NCBI GenBank assembly: GCA_947568835.1
Contig: OX387608.1
Location: forward strand, 13,306,001-13,370,000
DNA from: Protonemura montana
Lineage: Eukaryota; Arthropoda; Insecta; Plecoptera; Nemouridae
DNA length: 64,000 nucleotides
Reading direction: 5' to 3'
The position numbers and the translations under genes are program-made. Numbering within the stretch: the first letter of the stretch is position 1; every line of letters begins with the position of its first letter. The notes below the pieces were generated by a model. It made no database searches. It was not told the origin of the DNA and saw only the letters and a program-made list of their open reading frames with translations. Shown here piece after piece: positions 32,801-43,541 of the stretch.

Positions 32801-33160
32801 GGATGATACCAAAAGAGATCTCCGAGTATTCATTACCAGGAAATGCCATGTGGCTAAGTACTTCGGCCCGGTGCACAATATATGTTTAACTTTTAACTCT
32901 CAGAAACGGCTGACGTTCACTGCTTTTGATTGGTTTTTGCCCTGGCAATTGATATAACTTTATCTATGAGAAAAGAAAATTGTAATACTGGGCATTAGGG
33001 CAGGTTTTTTAATAGCCTTTTTAGAGGTTAAGATTCAAATGGAAGTATCTGATTGGGTGTGAGCTTGGAGACGAGTCCCTAAGAAGTCGGGCCCAAGAAG
33101 TATGGTAGAAAAAAAATGCGACTATCTTGACATTTTTAAATAGATCTTGTAAATACAGTA
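29827..33160. other. Long stretch without recognised genes
   Basis: AT-rich, many stop codons in all frames. Contains a CTCTCT(AT)n microsatellite at about 31000-31023 and a minus-strand tRNA-like T arm remnant at 31325-31370 (GGTCCCGGGTTC). No dispersed family of this window was recognised here, making it the longest repeat-poor interval. Confidence 0.4.
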
Positions 33161-33199
33161 AACATGTTTAGGATTTCTGATAATTTTGTACCAGAATTT

Positions 33200-33560
33200 T
33201 TTTCAGAAAATTGTCAAAATATCAACTCCTTCCACCAACGCTTCCACCTTGCGCTGTGCACATGTTCTTTCGATCCGAGTCCAGCCGCCACGTGCGTCCC
33301 ATATTGGGCCGAAGGAAGAATGGCACAAGACCGGCGCCCTTTTCTCTCATCCAGGGGCACGACGCCGACAAATAGCGAGGGTGTGGGAGGGGAGGTGGGG
33401 CGGAAATGGGCGCCACTCGGCCGTGAAAACGCTGGGGGTGAAAATATGTTTACGTTGTGGGGGTATCGGTGTCATTTCGGTACACAAACAGGAGAAAGGT
33501 TTTTGGGGTGAAGTTCTTTGTTTTGGGGGTTTGTTTGGCGGTCTAGAGAAGTTTTATCTT
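33200..33560. other. GC-rich island
   Basis: 33240-33480 is strongly GC-rich with long open frames in several phases on both strands, which composition alone explains. Could be a promoter or 5' exon; no domain, TATA box or convincing splice pair. Confidence 0.25.
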
Positions 33561-33729
33561 GTTTAGAGTTGGCTTAATTTCGAAAATTAAACTAATTAGG
33601 GAAACTGGTTTGTTTTCGGAATTTTAAACAAACAAAATGATGAAGTGGTTGTAAAACGAATTTCCTTTATTTTATCTCAGATACTATGGAGATCCACATT
33701 AGCATTGAGTCTATATAGGTGTAGACAGG

Positions 33730-34042
33730 CTAGACTTGCTGCTGAGCAAACGAGCGCGGTATCAGATGGTAACGGTTGCTGCCACCCGATGGCGCTTGCG
33801 GCCGTCATTTTTTAACAAATGCTTACAGTGCATTAGGACAAAATAAATCGATACATGTATATCAATCATTGAGGTTAATTGAGCATAAATCAGTCTCAAA
33901 TGCGAGTAATCTTAAAGAAATAACGAGCTGAAAGTTCTTAAGACTCGAAACGACGGTGACTCCACTTAGAAGCTTCATCTATTTTTGTTGGTAAAGTAGT
34001 TATTTGGTGGGCATTTTGAGCGATGACAGTTATTAGTGCTTC
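33730..34042 (+). mobile_element. MITE family B copy
   Basis: Contains GCTGAGCAAACGAGC, CCACCCGATGGCGCTTGC, CAGTCTCAAATGCGAGTAAT, CTCGAAACGACGGTGACTCC and TTGGTAAAGTAGTTATTTGG. Termini are diverged. Confidence 0.7.
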
Positions 34043-34624
34043 GTTAGTACGACTTAAGTCTTCTGATTTTGCAAATATTAGATGCATTAGAAATAACGGT
34101 ATTATGTCAATATAATATAATACTCTCAGCGGTGATTTTGCTAAAAAAAATTCACTCGAACATCAGAAATAATTCCAGTGGCATGCAGATAATGTTATTG
34201 TCGCTTCTAGAATGCCAAATTAGCAAATTAGCAACACAAAAATATAATTAAAAAATTCAAATGTCATAACAATTTGATTTCTATCACAACGAAAATAAAA
34301 ATTGTAAAAAGATTTTTTCAAAGATATCAATAAAAAAATACATTCCCAATTACCAAATAAAATCACATATCGGAATTCCGCGCTGTCATTGCCCTTAGCA
34401 CACAAAAACTCACGCTTTTCAAGGCTTAAAATTACCACCAATTATTACCGAATCCAAAGCCGAGTCACACTTCCAAACCGCTGACCATCTGGCGATATTT
34501 TCCAAGAGTACTTCACTAAAAATCAAAGCGATGGACAAGTTCTGAAAACAAAACAATAGGCAAGAGATATCATCAAATATTTTATTTGCTTTTTTTGACA
34601 ATTTTGTTGGTTTGGTCAGAGTCA
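34043..34624. other. AT-rich stretch
   Basis: No exon or repeat recognised; frames here are AT-rich and domainless. Confidence 0.35.
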
Positions 34625-35125
34625 CAGCGTTAATGTTAAACTTTCTGCTGAGCAAACGAGCTGACAATATTTAGTAACAGTTTAGGCCGCCCGATGACGC
34701 TTGCTGCCGCCTCTTTTAACAAACCTCTACAGTTAAATAAATAAGAAACATTATTGTTTTTAGACTCATGTCTACTTGATCTAACCTTAGCACTAGGTTT
34801 GACAAAAACTTTTTTAACTGGGTTTTGAATGCTAAGTGAAGAACAACTAAATTTCCCAACGTTTCGTATCTTGTACCTATTACTTTTTCAAGGGTAAGAG
34901 CAGTCCCTTTTTTAAAGTTACAGGTAAAATTTTCGAAACGTTAGAAATTTAGTTGTTCTTCACTTGGCATTCAAAACCCAGCTAAAATAGTTTTTGTCAA
35001 GATAAAACATATTGATACACGTTTATCAATCGTTAAGACATAAGATTAATAATAGAAAACCAGTCTTAAATGCGAGTAATCTGCAAGAAATAACAATAAA
35101 AACGAAAAATGATGACTCCACCTAT
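34625..35125 (+). mobile_element. MITE family B copy interrupted by family C
   Basis: The left terminus CAGCGTTAATGTTAAACTTT is intact. The element runs to about 34754, is broken by the insertion at 34755-34998, and resumes at ATTGATACACGTTTATCAATC with the normal internal order through AAATGCGAGTAATCTGC and GATGACTCCACCTA. The right end is missing. Confidence 0.75.
34755..34998 (+). mobile_element. Head-plus-hairpin retroposon (family C), nested copy
   Basis: Head TTTTTAGACTCATGTCTACTTG, then arm AACTGGGTTTTGAATGCTAA, AACAACTAAATTT.CCAACGTTTCG, a loop of about 65 bp, and the inverted arm ending in AAAATAGTTTTTGTC. Flanks ATAAGAAACATTA / AGATAAAACATATT look like a decayed target duplication. 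It lies inside a family B MITE, so it inserted later. Confidence 0.8.
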
Positions 35126-35729
35126 GGGCGACCACCGTTTGGTACAGCCGCTAAATTTTACGATTTCGAATAGCTCTCTGACTTGAATAAAAATCCAGTA
35201 CCACAACGTATAAGTCACATTCAAATCATCACATAAGAAATCATTCAACTAACACCTGCACAAGTAAAATCTGTCTCCTTACAAAGATCTTATCAGTAAA
35301 AAAGCTGCTTGATCCCCGTATCCCGATATTTGCTTTCATTGAGACACCTGTTGTTATCAGTGGGTGCTGATAAGGTATAGGGATGTGTTGCTTGATAGCG
35401 TACACACCTGCACGATCTAGTGCGTTGTGTATTTACTTGTTTGTCGGTACACTAGCACCGAGTGTGTACTCGCTGCGCACTTGAGTTCGGAATGGGTGCA
35501 AGGTGAATGATATGTGTCGATGATAAACAAATCGGATGACATTTGATAAAATTGTGATTACTATCATTGGTGGAGTTGGACAGTTTTAGTGGATGCGGAT
35601 GTGAATGTTTTTCTGTTTTCTTTTGCTGCTAGAGCTAAGAATTTGCGGATTGGTTTTGAGCCATGGGGAAAAAAGTTAAGAGTAAAGTCTTTAATACAAT
35701 CTTAAATGATTATTTATCGATGTAAAGTA
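35126..35729. other. Unassigned stretch
   Basis: No exon or repeat recognised. 35400-35520 is GC-richer and CpG-containing; a regulatory role is possible but not shown. Confidence 0.3.
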
Positions 35730-35938
35730 TTATTGATTGATTATTGTGTTTAACAACGCACTGTTTTGACAACGGGCCCTGTTGGTCTAATGGCGTCAAT
35801 GAATGAGAGGATGATGATGAGGATGATGATGAACCTAACTTAACTTAGAAGGGAGGAGGGTAAACCCGGTGACGGCACGTAGCTTACTGTCGAAGAGCAC
35901 CAAGGGGACCACCGGCGTAAAGTCCCTTCCGAAGGAAC
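35730..35938 (-). mobile_element. 5S-headed SINE (family D), 3' half
   Basis: 3' end GTGTTTAACAACGCACTGTT, the GATGATGATGA tract, AGAAGGGAGGAGGGTAAACC, GTCGAAGAGCACCAAGGGGA. Ends in the middle of the element, so the head half is missing. Confidence 0.75.
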
Positions 35939-36272
35939 ATTATTATTGAAAATAAACTCAAATCTTTCCCTCGTCCCTGCTAGGCTAGGCTAGGTGTATC
36001 ATCAATTTCACGGATAGTGTTAGAATAGTGCCCCATGAGCCCGTTGCCAAGAAATTAAGTCGCTAAAATCCACAAATTAATTCTAAGATACAAAAAAAAT
36101 TTTCTTCTAAAATGATAAACTACTGCTTTTTTTTCGTCATCCCCACAGATTCAACATTTACACGAAAAATGTTAACAAAAATACCAAATGTTCTAGTTTT
36201 TACATTTTTTAGCTGTTAAAAAGTAAATAGCGTCACCTTAACTTGTAGTCAAAATGTGTCAAAAACAGTGTT

Positions 36273-36345
36273 CGCCCAACGTGGGGCTCGAACCCACGAC
36301 CCTGGGATTAAAAGTCCCATGCTCTACCGACTGAGCTAGCCGGGC
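36273..36345 (-). tRNA. tRNA-Lys (anticodon TTT)
   Basis: The 73-nt minus-strand sequence starts GCCCGGCTAGCTCAGTCGG and folds into a full cloverleaf: acceptor GCCCGGC/GTTGGGC, D arm GCTC/GAGC, anticodon arm GGGAC-TTTTAAT-CCC with anticodon TTT, T arm GTGGGTTCGAGCCCCAC, discriminator G. Sequence and discriminator fit eukaryotic cytosolic tRNA-Lys. The A box (TAGCTCAGTCGG) and B box (GGTTCGAGCC) are intact, and a TTTTT terminator follows 7 bases after the 3' end (36261-36265 on the plus strand). No intron. Confidence 0.97.
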
Positions 36346-38200
36346 TACATGGTACATGACATGTACACAAACTGTACAAAATGATGCTAATTTCTTGTAT
36401 CTTTTCTTAGATCAGAATCACAGCGAGAACAATTTGTAGATCTTGTTGCAATTAAATTGACTACAGTTCTCACTTCCTGCTAGACTTCGTATTTATATTC
36501 AAAAAGATGAAAGATAAGATGGTTATTGTCACGATTCTTGGTTATGATTTCCCTAAGATAACTTTACTGTAGTGGTTTTTCTGCGATTTCCATTTAGAAT
36601 TTCCAAGCCATTTCTGGGATAGTACTACCACCAAGAGATTGTCAAAATAGCTCACGTGGCACCACCACGTTTTCAGTTGTAAATCTCTTCTAAAAGCTTT
36701 TAATGTCGAAGATTTCCCATTTCTTTCTGTGCCAACCGATCGGTTTTAACAATTTCCGCATTTCCTTCTTAATTGCCTCTCGGCTAGTCACTTTACCACA
36801 AGACGCGACCACCTCCTTGCCCTCATTTTCCATTTCCTGACCACAAAACAGCCTTACAAACACATCACTCCCAAAACACCGTAATAAAAAACAAAATGTC
36901 CCAATTTAATCTATATCAACCAACCAGACTAAAACCACTAAAACCACTCAAAAGTGATCTTTCAACAGTAATCTTGACAAACTCTTCAAGTAAGTCATCC
37001 TACTATCAGATTTCACCCTTAAGAACCAACAGCACCCTCCCCTATCTCCACCATAAAACTATTAGCCCAGTTTTACGAGACACTAAAATAACCGAACATT
37101 TCAATGATACACCTCTCACAGTCTGGCACCGACCATGCAAGGGACAGGTATACCTTAGGTTACCTGTCCTCTGTCCATGGATATACAGATTAGATCCAGT
37201 AAATAACAATAAAGGTTACCTACTTTTATAATATAACATGGGCCATGGGCTTCTTCGCAGCTTCCAAATGGCCATATAAAATAGTGTGATACCTTCGTTT
37301 TGAATGCTTGTTGATATGGCGCGACCATCGCTATTGGGTGTCCAATGCGGTTTTTTTTGAGACGGGACAGGTAAACTATTGTGTGTGCTCCTAATTGTTT
37401 TGGGACGTTCGGCTTAAGTGGCTGTCAAGCATGGCTGGATAGTGTGAGGGTAGAACCGGGACGTTGAGCAGTGGTAGAAACAAGTGTTTTCGCCGGGCAT
37501 GGTTGTCCAAAGTTTTGCTGATTACTATTGCGAGCTGTGTCGGTGGGTTTTGAGTTTTGGAAAAAAAATTGTGGCTTTTCATCCTTAAGAATAATGTAAA
37601 AATTACACAATTTTGGGAAAATTTAGTTACCTATTTCATTAAAAATGCATGCCTAAAAAGTTTTCTATTATGATAACTAGTGCAAAGTTTAAGATAAAAC
37701 GGACGTGAGTCTAAAAACCGTGAAGTGTTTTTGGCAGGTAATCAGTTTTTGGGCTGTTTCTGAATCATAAATGTTGGTCTTTGAGAGAGTTAGTATGAGA
37801 GATAGCATTCCAAAATGTTTTCTGTTCAGAAAAATCCAGTGGGCAAATATGAAATGTGCGAAATTACAACCATGATGATTACCAACTTTATTAGAATGTG
37901 ATTATTATTCATCATGAGTACTGCTTGCAAATCTCTCAGCCAATAAACCGTGTGATTAAATATTGAATAACTGCTCGATAAGCAAGATGGTAAATTAACA
38001 CCTTTGTGGGTCTGTTGAAGTGGCAGTGAGACCAAATTTCCCAGACAGATGCTTTCAAGCACAGAGCATTTAAATTGAACTGAGCACTGAATTTGAACGA
38101 AATCCAAATTAATATTGAGCTTTCACACGGATTTACTTTTAAAGAAATTAATTAAAATTATCTGCACGAATATAGTTATTTTTCTGACTAATTTTTTTTA
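36346..38200. other. AT-rich stretch, no firm gene
   Basis: An open frame at 36896-37231 starts in a good context (AACAAAATGTCC) and reaches a possible donor ACAG|GTATAC at 37148, but it is Ser/Thr/Leu-rich with no domain. That site overlaps a 9-bp inverted repeat (GGACAGGTA...TACCTGTCC, about 37142-37169). 37700-37720 is a minus-strand fragment of the family C head. Confidence 0.3.
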
Positions 38201-38202
38201 TT

Positions 38203-38233
38203 ATTATTTGTGGTGTTTAACGACGCACTGTTT
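38203..38233 (-). repeat. 5S-headed SINE, 3' terminal fragment
   Basis: TTATTTGTGGTGTTTAACGA then CGCACTGTTT: the last ~30 bp of the family D element with its AAAT-type tail. Confidence 0.6.
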
Positions 38234-38877
38234 ACTAATTTTTTTGACTATGACCTAATTTTTTTTTTGTGAATTCCAAATTTTTCTCACTTAAACACAT
38301 TGGGTACACTTAAATTTAAGCTCATCTGAAAATTTTTTGTGTTAGGTGTTGGTCGTAACCTGTTGCAATCAAATATCCAAGAATTTGAAAACCAAGCAAA
38401 CCCTAAAAGACACTTGTTTTCATTTGTAAAAGAATACAATTAATCATAATTACGCTCAATCATTCCATTAGTCAGTAAAATCATAATCAAATCACAGATG
38501 TCACTCCCTGAAACGCTATAAGCTACCCATATGTTTCACAATTTCATTTTCATCACGGATTTGAAAAATCACAACACAAAACCAAACGATTCGTACCCGA
38601 AACCACATCCACAACCCAAAATCGAAAATCACAAAATCACCACAAAAATCCAAACCCAACCAATTTTGTCCATCCCTGTCCCGATCAGTGGGTGTAGTAA
38701 GATCCAAGCTCAGGTGTTCATCGCTCTTTCTCCCTTTAACACACCACGTCTTAGCTAGTCTTCTTCGTCGCACTCGCACGTCAAGGCGAATGGCGCTTAG
38801 AGCCGAGTCATAGGTAAGCAACATTCCCCGCCGCACTGTCGCCATGACTACCTTTAACTCGCCTACGGAACGTCTTA

Positions 38878-38992
38878 CCTCAAAGGTCTTACCTTCTTTA
38901 TCTTGAGACGTTTCGCCGACACAGCGGGCCGGAGCTACCAGTCGAGCAACCAGACGAACAATGACGCTTGTCGGTGATATTATGTCACGATG
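38878..38992 (-). other. Candidate internal exon with two tandem donors
   Basis: The minus-strand segment follows an acceptor-like CGCATTTCAG (AG at 38994-38993) and stays open (HRDIISPTSVIVRLVARLVA then PARCVGETSQDKE) to two consensus donors 15 bases apart, GAAG|GTAAGAC (exon end 38893) and TGAG|GTAAGAC (exon end 38878). It belongs to the longest unassigned open frame in the window (38516-39145). CpG-rich. No family recognised. Confidence 0.28.
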
Positions 38993-39145
38993 CTGAAATG
39001 CGCCTGGAAAAGCTGGTTTTTCATTTTTGGGTATCTGGTTTTTCTTTAAAGGGACGTGAGAAGGAATAGTTTTGTCCACTCCTTTGAAGGTGTGAGGTAA
39101 TAGAGGTGGGATGTTTACTTGGTTTTGGTTGTCGATTGGGTTCAA

Positions 39146-39930
39146 CTTTTGGTCTGGATAATACCGACAGGAAAAGTGGGAGGAAATGGAACAGGAAATA
39201 GATTGATTCTCATTTTGACCGGTGTGTTATTATTTTATAAAACATGTAGTTATTGATGACCTCATGGGTATCATTCTGTATTTACTCAAAGCTGTCAAGA
39301 GTTTTTCTCAAGCCTAGGCTGGTGGAAAGGTAAAGTTGGAGAATTTAGATGTAGATGAGATAGATCTGACACCATTGGAAACATTAAATAGACCTAAAGC
39401 TGCGCCCAAAGCTTGAAGCTTATAAATATTGAGATTAATTCTTTCTGTGATATTTCTTGACAAGGCTTAATTTTACAAAGATTTTTCCTCGTATGGTTAT
39501 TTTTAATGGAAAATGTACACTTAGCTCTATTTTCTTATCTTAATCATATTCCTTTTGTCTCAAATTTCGGTCCCAATCGTGCCAAGACAAAGATAATTGT
39601 GGTCCCATCATCGAATCACGTTCACTCAGCCACGTCTCGACCCAAATTATTATTTCATTCTGATCCACATTCGAAATTACAGATTTCACACAACGTGTTT
39701 CGATTTACGTGACATTTTAGTACTCCACTAAACAATAGCCTCGTAAATAATTGTAGAAGAAAGAAGGTTTACAATCCACTTGGTTTTCGAAGATAATTTG
39801 AATAATTTTAGCGAATCTGTATTGAAAACATTCATGAGCCACACCCTGTCCCCATGGTTCGGTATCGTTGAAACCAAATACATGTCATCGTGCCGTTTGA
39901 TATACGTTTCAGACATGCCTCCACAATTAG
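39146..39930. other. Unassigned AT-rich stretch
   Basis: No exon or repeat recognised. Confidence 0.35.
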
Positions 39931-40350
39931 CAACCGAACGGTTTGGCGTGATGGAAACACCAGTTCTCATGACATCACCGTAGTTGAGCAACACTGCGCT
40001 GAGTCCGGTATTGGATGGTTGACCATCATACACATGACCAGTTCATGAAAGTTAGTACAATAACTTCATTCGCTTTGCTTATCAACCTCTCGACAGCATG
40101 GATGTGTGGAGGAATCCTGTTGTTCGCGTTGTACTGTCCTTTGGAAGGTACGCTTAGCCGGTGGTCCCCTTGGTCTTCGACAGGAGTAGGCTACGTGGTG
40201 GCACCGGGTTTCCCCTCCTCCCTTATAGGCTAGATTAGGTTCATCATCATCCTCATCATCATCCACTCTTTCATCGACGCCATTGGACCAGTGCCGCATG
40301 GCCAGATGTCAAAACAGTGCGTCGTTAAAAACCACAAATCAATCACAATA
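39931..40350 (+). mobile_element. 5S-headed SINE (family D)
   Basis: Has a diverged 5S-like head (CCAGTTCTCATGACATCACC, GTTGAGCAACACTGCGCTG, TATTGGATGGTTGACCATC) and the body, with a ~25-bp deletion after CCAGTTC. Complete 3' half with the GGTTCATCATCATCCTCATC tract and the GTGCGTCGTTAAAAACCACAA end. Confidence 0.85.
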
Positions 40351-40995
40351 AGCAGATAACTGGAAAAAAACCCAGCAGCTAGATCCGCAAATCAAATTCC
40401 AGTTTTAAACCCAGAGTTAAAAGATGATCAGCCAATCACGTAAGATATTTTCAGTGGTTGTCACCACGCTGATACCAACTTTACCCGCAAATTAAGTAGG
40501 GTTTACGGCCCCAGGAATGTTGAACGAAACATAATTTTTATTATTTCAGAGCATAGCCCCACCCTAGTGGCTCCTGTTAATTTTCATGTTTCAACCAGAG
40601 TTTCGTGACACTACATTGGCCTGTTATTCAAATCGGTGGCAATATAGTTTTTTCCATCAATGAATAACTAGTTTTTTAAAAGCATTGCATGCCGTCAGCA
40701 CAACAATTCCAACAAAAATAGAATATCTATTTACGAATAAACGAAGACAAAAACGCCAGGGACATGTTCTATAATCCCGTACACATGTCTTTGCACAAGC
40801 GCTAGAATATATGAAGACAATCAATCTAGTCGCAGAGCGTGCGACCGACGATAATCGTATGGAACGCTGATTATAAAAGCATTCTAATTTCAGTGATGAT
40901 TCCCTACGTTTGAAATCATTACATCGCAGCTGTTTACGATGCGTCTCTTTCATTGTTTTGGCCAGTGGCGTTGTGGAAACGATGATGACAAGCTT
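40351..40995. other. Unassigned stretch
   Basis: Minus-strand open frame 40657-41166 spans this segment and part of the next repeat; it has no domain and is probably chance. Confidence 0.3.
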
Positions 40996-41315
40996 TGATA
41001 TCCGCCGCTCAGCGAGAGAACATATGTTTCCGGTAGAGGCGCTACCGGTCGTTTTGGAGTGACAAATGAGCCAACTGTCATTCTTTAAAACACTACAGAT
41101 CATCCACGCTGATGTCCAACATTTTCCGTTTGCTCCAAAGCTGTGATTCTTTTCTAATTGTAGCAATCCTGGGAATCAGTGTTTAACTATAATGGGTATT
41201 TTGAAAATCTGCCACAGAAATTATAACTGAAATTTCATTCATGAGTTGGTGGCAACGCTGGGGGGCAGCCATTGGAACGGTACATGTATCTTCTCTCACG
41301 AGAGAATGTATTTGG
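40996..41315 (+). mobile_element. MITE-like family A, near-complete copy
   Basis: Left end CCGCTCAGCGAGAGAACAT and right end ATCTTCTCTCACGAGAGAAT are imperfect inverted repeats. Internal TTTCCGGTAGAGGCGCTACC, CAACTGTCATT and GAGTTGGTGGCAACGCTGGG follow the family order. This single-copy right end is the ancestral form of the tandem array at 42827-43310. Confidence 0.65.
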
Positions 41316-42547
41316 TTTCTAGATCCGCAAAGGAGGGGGTACTTGCCATTGATAATCTGTTATTTCAAAGCGATTTGTTAACAATGTGTAAAATGGCGAT
41401 GCAGCCTGCTAAAATACTGGACAGCGTATTCCGTTTTTAGGTTAAAACCCACCAGTAACAATGGCTGACACATGCAGCCTTCTTGAAACGATAACCTAGA
41501 AGAGCAAGAAGGCAGTGAGATAAGCCATTTTTAGCGCGGTTCAAAATTCTAAACCTGAAAATAGTGAAAATGCAACTGCAATGGTATCGGTTCAAAAGGA
41601 CATTGCGTTCTGACGCTATGTACAAAATTAACGGACTTTTTGTTCAATCTACAATCCTTCTCGAGAATTAACACTTTTTTAATGGATCAGAATCTTTAAA
41701 ACAAGAAAAACACAATGCTCCATGTGCACGCCACTGCCAAGATGACAATCTCGGGCTTATTTCAGTTTTGTAACTTAAATCTATCAACAATTAAGAACGA
41801 TTTAAAAACTTTCTATTTTCGAGCAGCGCTGTTCGGAAATGAGCGGTGAACCGTGAAAATTGCCGCGTCGAGCCGCCGAGCAAAACGCATTTCACGCGAT
41901 CAACAGAATGTGGTGTTTCGGTTTTTTGTTCGCCCCATTCACGCGCAGAGGAGCCTCGATTTCGGGTCCCTACACCCGGCCTCGGGCGGATGGAAAACTA
42001 GATTTTTTCGAGCAAAATCGTGGATTCGCGTTTTTAAATTTCTTGATTTTATGTCATTACATCTCAAAAATTGCCCAGGGTATGGTTATTCTAACATAAA
42101 TTAGAAGCGAGATAATGTACAATTCCCGTCATCTCCTACAGCCAACTCCTGTCGAAGAGCACCAAGGGAAATACCGGATCAACGTTCCTTCTTAAGAGCG
42201 ACACGCAATTCAAATAAAATAAGAAATTTGCTTCATTCTGCAACTATTGGTCAGAATTAAAATGTTAACACCGATGACATTTTGGAATCTATTCGACTTT
42301 CCAAGTGCCTCTGCAGGAACTAGTCTGTGGAACAAATGGTTACAACAATAGAAAGAAAATAATTGAAAACCGATAAATTATTCAAAATTAATCAGAAAAG
42401 GCCCAACTACAAAAACTCACGCTCTTCGAAATCCCCCCAAAAAAATCCATTAAAATTGCCATGCCCAAAAATGCATGTGTAATTGCAACCCTACAACTAC
42501 AACCCTACAACTCCATTTCCCCTTGTGATCTCAGGGGTTTTAAAACC
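41316..42547. other. Mostly unassigned, one SINE fragment
   Basis: 42137-42193 is a minus-strand internal fragment of the 5S-headed SINE (CTCCTGTCGAAGAGCACCAAG). 41855-41995 is GC-richer with overlapping open frames but no domain. Nothing else recognised. Confidence 0.35.
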
Positions 42548-42880
42548 ACTATACTCTGTTCAATGAGAGAACATCATTTTCCGGTAGAGGCGCCACTTGT
42601 CGTTTTGTTGTGACATGCGGGCGAATTGTCATTTTAAAAAACACTGCAAATCATCTGCGCTAATGTCCGCCATTTTCTTTCTGCTTTTATCGTGTGCTTT
42701 CGTTTTTCAAGCTGTTATAAGAATTTTTCTAGAAATTATAACAATCTTAGTAATTTCTTTACAGGTACAATAAGTATTTTGAAGTTCCGCCGTCGCAATC
42801 TTAGCTGACATTTAAAAAATGAGTTGGTAGCAATGCTGGGGACCAGTCCTTGTGCTGGTATCTTCTCTCACGGGCTAGAC
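42548..42880 (+). mobile_element. MITE-like family A copy continuing into a tandem array
   Basis: TATACTCTGTTCAATGAGAGAACAT, TTTTCCGGTAGAGGCGCCAC, CGAATTGTCATTTTAAAAAAC, CGCCATTTT and GAGTTGGTAGCAATGCTGGG in family order. Its right end is the first unit of the following array. A last right-end copy (43258-43320) still carries the terminal TAAAGAGTGTAT. Confidence 0.7.
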
Positions 42881-43310
42881 TGTAGCAATGCTGGGGACAG
42901 TCCTTGTGCTGGTATCTTCTCTCACGGGCTGACTGTAGCAATGCAGGGGACAGTCCTTGTGATGGTATCTTCTCTCACAGACTAGACTGTAGCAATGCAG
43001 GGGACAGTCCTTGTGATGGTATCTTCTCTCACGGGCTAGACTGTAGCAATGCAGGGGACAGTCCTTGTGATGGTATCTTCTCTCACAGGCTAGACTGTAG
43101 CAATGCAGGGACAGTCCTTGTGCTGGTATCTTCTCTCACAGGCTAGACTGTAGCAATGCAGGGGACAGTTCTTGTGCTGGTATCTTCTCTCACGGGCTAG
43201 ACTGTAGCAATGCTGGGCACAGACCTTGTGCTGGTATCTTCTCTCACGGGCTAGACTGTAGCAATGCTGGGGACAGTCCTTGTGCTGGTATCTTCTCTTA
43301 CGGGCTAAAG
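42827..43310 (+). repeat. 54-bp tandem array derived from a MITE terminus
   Basis: TGTAGCAATGC landmarks at 42881, 42934, 42988, 43042, 43096, 43149, 43203 and 43257 give a 53-54 bp period over about nine units. The unit contains GGGGACAGTCCTTGTG and TGGTATCTTCTCTCACGGGC, the right end of family A. Middle units share GCAGGGG in place of GCTGGGG, so they arose by local duplication. Confidence 0.92.
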
Positions 43311-43459
43311 AGTGTATTTCGGGTAGCTCTAGAATTGATACTCAAAGTGATTCTAATCTAAAAAGAATACATACAAGAATATAGAAGAATATAGAATACA
43401 TACATAAAAGGATACAAGAAATGACCGTCATGTAGCATGATTTGCTGTCGTCGTATATA

Positions 43460-43532
43460 GCCCGGCTAGCTCAGTCGGTAGAGCATGAGACTCTTAATCT
43501 CAGGGTCGTGGGTTCGAGCCCCACGTTGGGCG
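43460..43532 (+). tRNA. tRNA-Lys (anticodon CTT)
   Basis: 73-nt cloverleaf starting GCCCGGCTAGCTCAGTCGG, anticodon arm GAGAC-TCTTAAT-CTC with anticodon CTT, T arm GTGGGTTCGAGCCCCAC, discriminator G. It differs from the TTT gene at 36273-36345 at only three sites: the wobble base and both bases of one anticodon-stem pair (G-C there, A-T here). A TTTTT terminator starts 5 bases downstream at 43537. TATATA lies immediately upstream. Confidence 0.97.
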
Positions 43533-43541
43533 AATATTTTT

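Noticed and set aside
33186..33566. Overlapping open frames in a GC-rich island
   Set aside because: Several phases on both strands are open at once, which high GC explains; no homology or splice pair found.
38516..39145. A 209-codon minus-strand frame as a complete gene
   Set aside because: The N- and C-terminal parts are AT-rich and low-complexity; only a ~100-base segment has splice-like borders, so only that is listed as a candidate exon.
40657..41166. 169-codon minus-strand frame
   Set aside because: About a third of it lies inside a family A MITE copy and the rest has no domain.
42904..43146. Repetitive open frame of 18-residue units
   Set aside because: Follows from the 54-bp tandem unit derived from a MITE end; broken by 53-bp units.
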